A stretch of DNA of 64,000 nucleotides from assembly GCF_020523925.1 (NCBI RefSeq), contig NZ_JAJAPW010000002.1:62001-126000 (forward strand), written 5' to 3'. The notes beneath the pieces are model-generated. The model was not told the origin of the DNA and did not search any database. It worked only from the letters and a program-made list of their open reading frames with translations. The number at the start of each line of letters is the position of its first letter. Position 1 is the stretch's first letter. The position numbers and the translations under genes were made by a program. This DNA comes from Neotamlana laminarinivorans. Its GTDB lineage: Bacteria; Bacteroidota; Bacteroidia; Flavobacteriales; Flavobacteriaceae. Positions 62,515-64,000 of this stretch are shown here, piece after piece.

Positions 62515-64000
62515 TTAATTTATAGCATCGCCACGTAAAGTTCGGAATCGTTTTCGAGCATCAACAAAATAAATACTGTCGGCATGATTAAATATAATTT
62601 GCTCGTAAAACACTTTTGCCTTTTCTGGTTGGTTTAATTGATTTTCGTAAATTAATGCCAAGTAAAAATATGCATCGTCTATTAAAATGCCATCGCGATA
62701 ATTTTCTATTAAAACTTCATAGTTTGCTTTTGCTTTATCAAACTCATTTTTAATCTCATAAAGTTGTGCTTGTTTATATAAAGTTTGTGCAATTATAGGT
62801 TCTGTTTTATGTGCTTCTAGTATTTTGTTTAATACGTTAATGGCTTCATCGTTTCTATTTTGAAAGGCTAACAAATCGGCTTTAGCATATAGTTTTAATG
62901 CCGTTTGCAACGAATCTTCATATTTATTATCAGAGATAAGTAATTTTAAATTTAACGCATCGTTGGCTATTAATTGTGATGTTGAAGATTTTAAAATTTT
63001 TAATTGAGATTCTGCCCATTTAAAATCGCCTTTATAATAACTTGTTTTTGCTACTTTAAAACGCGCTTCTTGCGACAATGTACTGTTTTTTAAATTTCGC
63101 TGAATTTGTGTGTAATAAATTAAAGCCTGATTAAATTTTTCTTGAAGCACCAAAATATCGGCTAATTCTAATTTTACTTCGGCTATTTGAAATTTGGATA
63201 ATGTCGTGTTTAATAAAGACTCTAAATAACCTGTTGCTTCTTTTGTATCTTTAATGTAAAATGCTAAAAAATGTGCATATGCTATTTTTAGTTTTAAAAC
63301 TTCATTTGAAGCTGTTGTGTTTTGTGTAAGATTATTTTCTTTAGCTAATAAAATCTGTTCGTATTTACTTTTTATAGCTTTATAATCTTTTTCTTTGGCT
63401 TCTTTGGTTTCTAACTCAAGTAATTTATAATGTGCTTTTAATTGATCTTCAGGCAACGCACTTGTGCTTATTATATATTGATAAATTTCTTTTGCTACTT
63501 CTGTGTTTTTTTGGTTTGCAGCTATTTCTGCAAGCTCTTTTATTCTTGCTAAACTCTCGGGGTTGCGCTTATAAATGGCTTTCTCTTGTGTAAAAGACTT
63601 ATTATATTCTTTTTGTTTAATAAACAACCAACTTAACAACTCGTTCCATAAGACATTAGGTTCTTGCTGCATTTTTTTTAACAGCATTTTTTTTAACATG
63701 ATGTTGTTCTCGCTTTCATTGTCTTCGCTAATAAAATCGTTAATAGCACGTTTTACATCATGAACCATATTGGGTCTTTCTTCAATAAACCCCATATAGC
63801 TACTAAACATTTTTTCAATATTACCTTGCTCGCCATAAATTTGTGCTAATTGTAAACTAAAATTATACTCAGGCTTTAATTGCATTGCCTTTTCGTAAGC
63901 TTGTGTGGCTTCGTTTAGCAATGAATGATTTTGGAAACTTCTTGCTACTGCATAAACATTACTTACTCGGTCGTCTATACTATTTAATGCCTTTTGGTAG
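62515..64000 (-). CDS. Tetratricopeptide-repeat protein (5' end outside the window)
   Basis: At least 494 residues. The frame stays open through position 64000, reading YQKALNSIDDRV... upstream of position 63921, where only a TTG codon occurs. The gene therefore begins beyond the window. Repeated TPR motifs (AYEKAMQLKPEYNFSLQLA; KAKVFYEQIIFNHADS) cover most of it. Typical roles are scaffolding or outer-membrane assembly; large flavobacterial TPR proteins of this type are often secreted or envelope bound. It leads the run with GNAT, DUF4286 and GNAT genes. Confidence 0.85.
   Translation of the reverse strand, partial: YQKALNSIDDRVSNVYAVARSFQNHSLLNEATQAYEKAMQLKPEYNFSLQLAQIYGEQGNIEKMFSSYMGFIEERPNMVHDVKRAINDFISEDNESENNIMLKKMLLKKMQQEPNVLWNELLSWLFIKQKEYNKSFTQEKAIYKRNPESLARIKELAEIAANQKNTEVAKEIYQYIISTSALPEDQLKAHYKLLELETKEAKEKDYKAIKSKYEQILLAKENNLTQNTTASNEVLKLKIAYAHFLAFYIKDTKEATGYLESLLNTTLSKFQIAEVKLELADILVLQEKFNQALIYYTQIQRNLKNSTLSQEARFKVAKTSYYKGDFKWAESQLKILKSSTSQLIANDALNLKLLISDNKYEDSLQTALKLYAKADLLAFQNRNDEAINVLNKILEAHKTEPIIAQTLYKQAQLYEIKNEFDKAKANYEVLIENYRDGILIDDAYFYLALIYENQLNQPEKAKVFYEQIIFNHADSIYFVDARKRFRTLRGDAIN

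Noticed and set aside
1-64000. CRISPR array, prophage, transposase or integron
   Set aside because: No regularly spaced repeats, phage structural genes, DDE or tyrosine recombinase genes were seen; the repeats found are short and dispersed.

Overview
This is an AT-rich, densely packed chromosomal segment from a member of the Bacteroidota, almost certainly a marine Flavobacteriaceae. The evidence is the gene content. There are T9SS type A sorting domains and a PorZ-like protein. There are five TonB-dependent or TonB-like outer-membrane receptors, a GLPGLI-family protein, an MgtE magnesium transporter, an FeoB-associated Cys-rich microprotein, and TTTG-N19-TAnnTTTG promoters typical of the phylum. 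A PL6 (alginate-lyase type) enzyme suits a seaweed-associated life. I see no phage, transposase, CRISPR array, rRNA or plasmid gene; the one RNA gene is tRNA-Asn. Most of the window is ordinary core chromosome with short accessory islands.

Layout. 1-3 kb: envelope glycosylation genes (flippase-like protein, GT2 transferase, UDP-glucuronate 4-epimerase type SDR). 3-7.7 kb: umuD, small envelope genes, a cupin-8 protein and a flotillin/NfeD-type pair. 8-12.6 kb: bioB cotranscribed with a TonB receptor and divergent from a MocR-type regulator whose PLP pocket is degenerate. 12.6-17 kb: umuC (11 kb from umuD), yraN, recX and a decayed T9SS sorting domain. 17-24 kb: porZ-recO-TonB receptor operon and gdhA. 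24-29.7 kb: a barrel protein, a lipoprotein, DinB and ArsC-like genes, then a TetR-controlled redox cluster (peroxiredoxin-like, TetR, AhpD-like, HAD) with two matching operators. 29.6-38.5 kb: tRNA-Asn, rseP, sco1, feoAB plus microprotein, and the oxidative pentose-phosphate genes (pgl, zwf, gnd).

38.6-47.3 kb holds a DUF1080 protein and a complete tro/mnt-like metal-uptake operon: DtxR/MntR-type repressor, TonB receptor, TroA-like binding lipoprotein, ATPase, a GNAT, and two permeases that both carry soluble winged-helix-like C-terminal domains. 47.6-51.3 kb holds a small secreted twin-CX3C protein, a long inverted repeat, a GLPGLI protein and a TonB-like barrel. 51.4-53 kb is an ArsR / DUF6428 / phosphatase-type arsenate reductase operon without a pump. 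53-59.2 kb is TM2, TauE, two VOC proteins, DUF1801, a D-2-hydroxyacid dehydrogenase, mgtE and rsmA. 59.4-64 kb is the PL6 lyase, two GNATs, DUF4286 and a TPR protein that runs off the edge.

The observations most worth following are: three dispersed copies of an 80-95 nt element whose pairing arms covary, which suggests a structured RNA or RNA-shaped repeat; the MocR-like regulator without its PLP lysine next to TonB-bioB; the twin-CX3C/GLPGLI/TonB cassette; the paired TetR operators; and the wHTH-tailed metal permeases. Database and folding searches were not possible, so family names rest on motif recognition.
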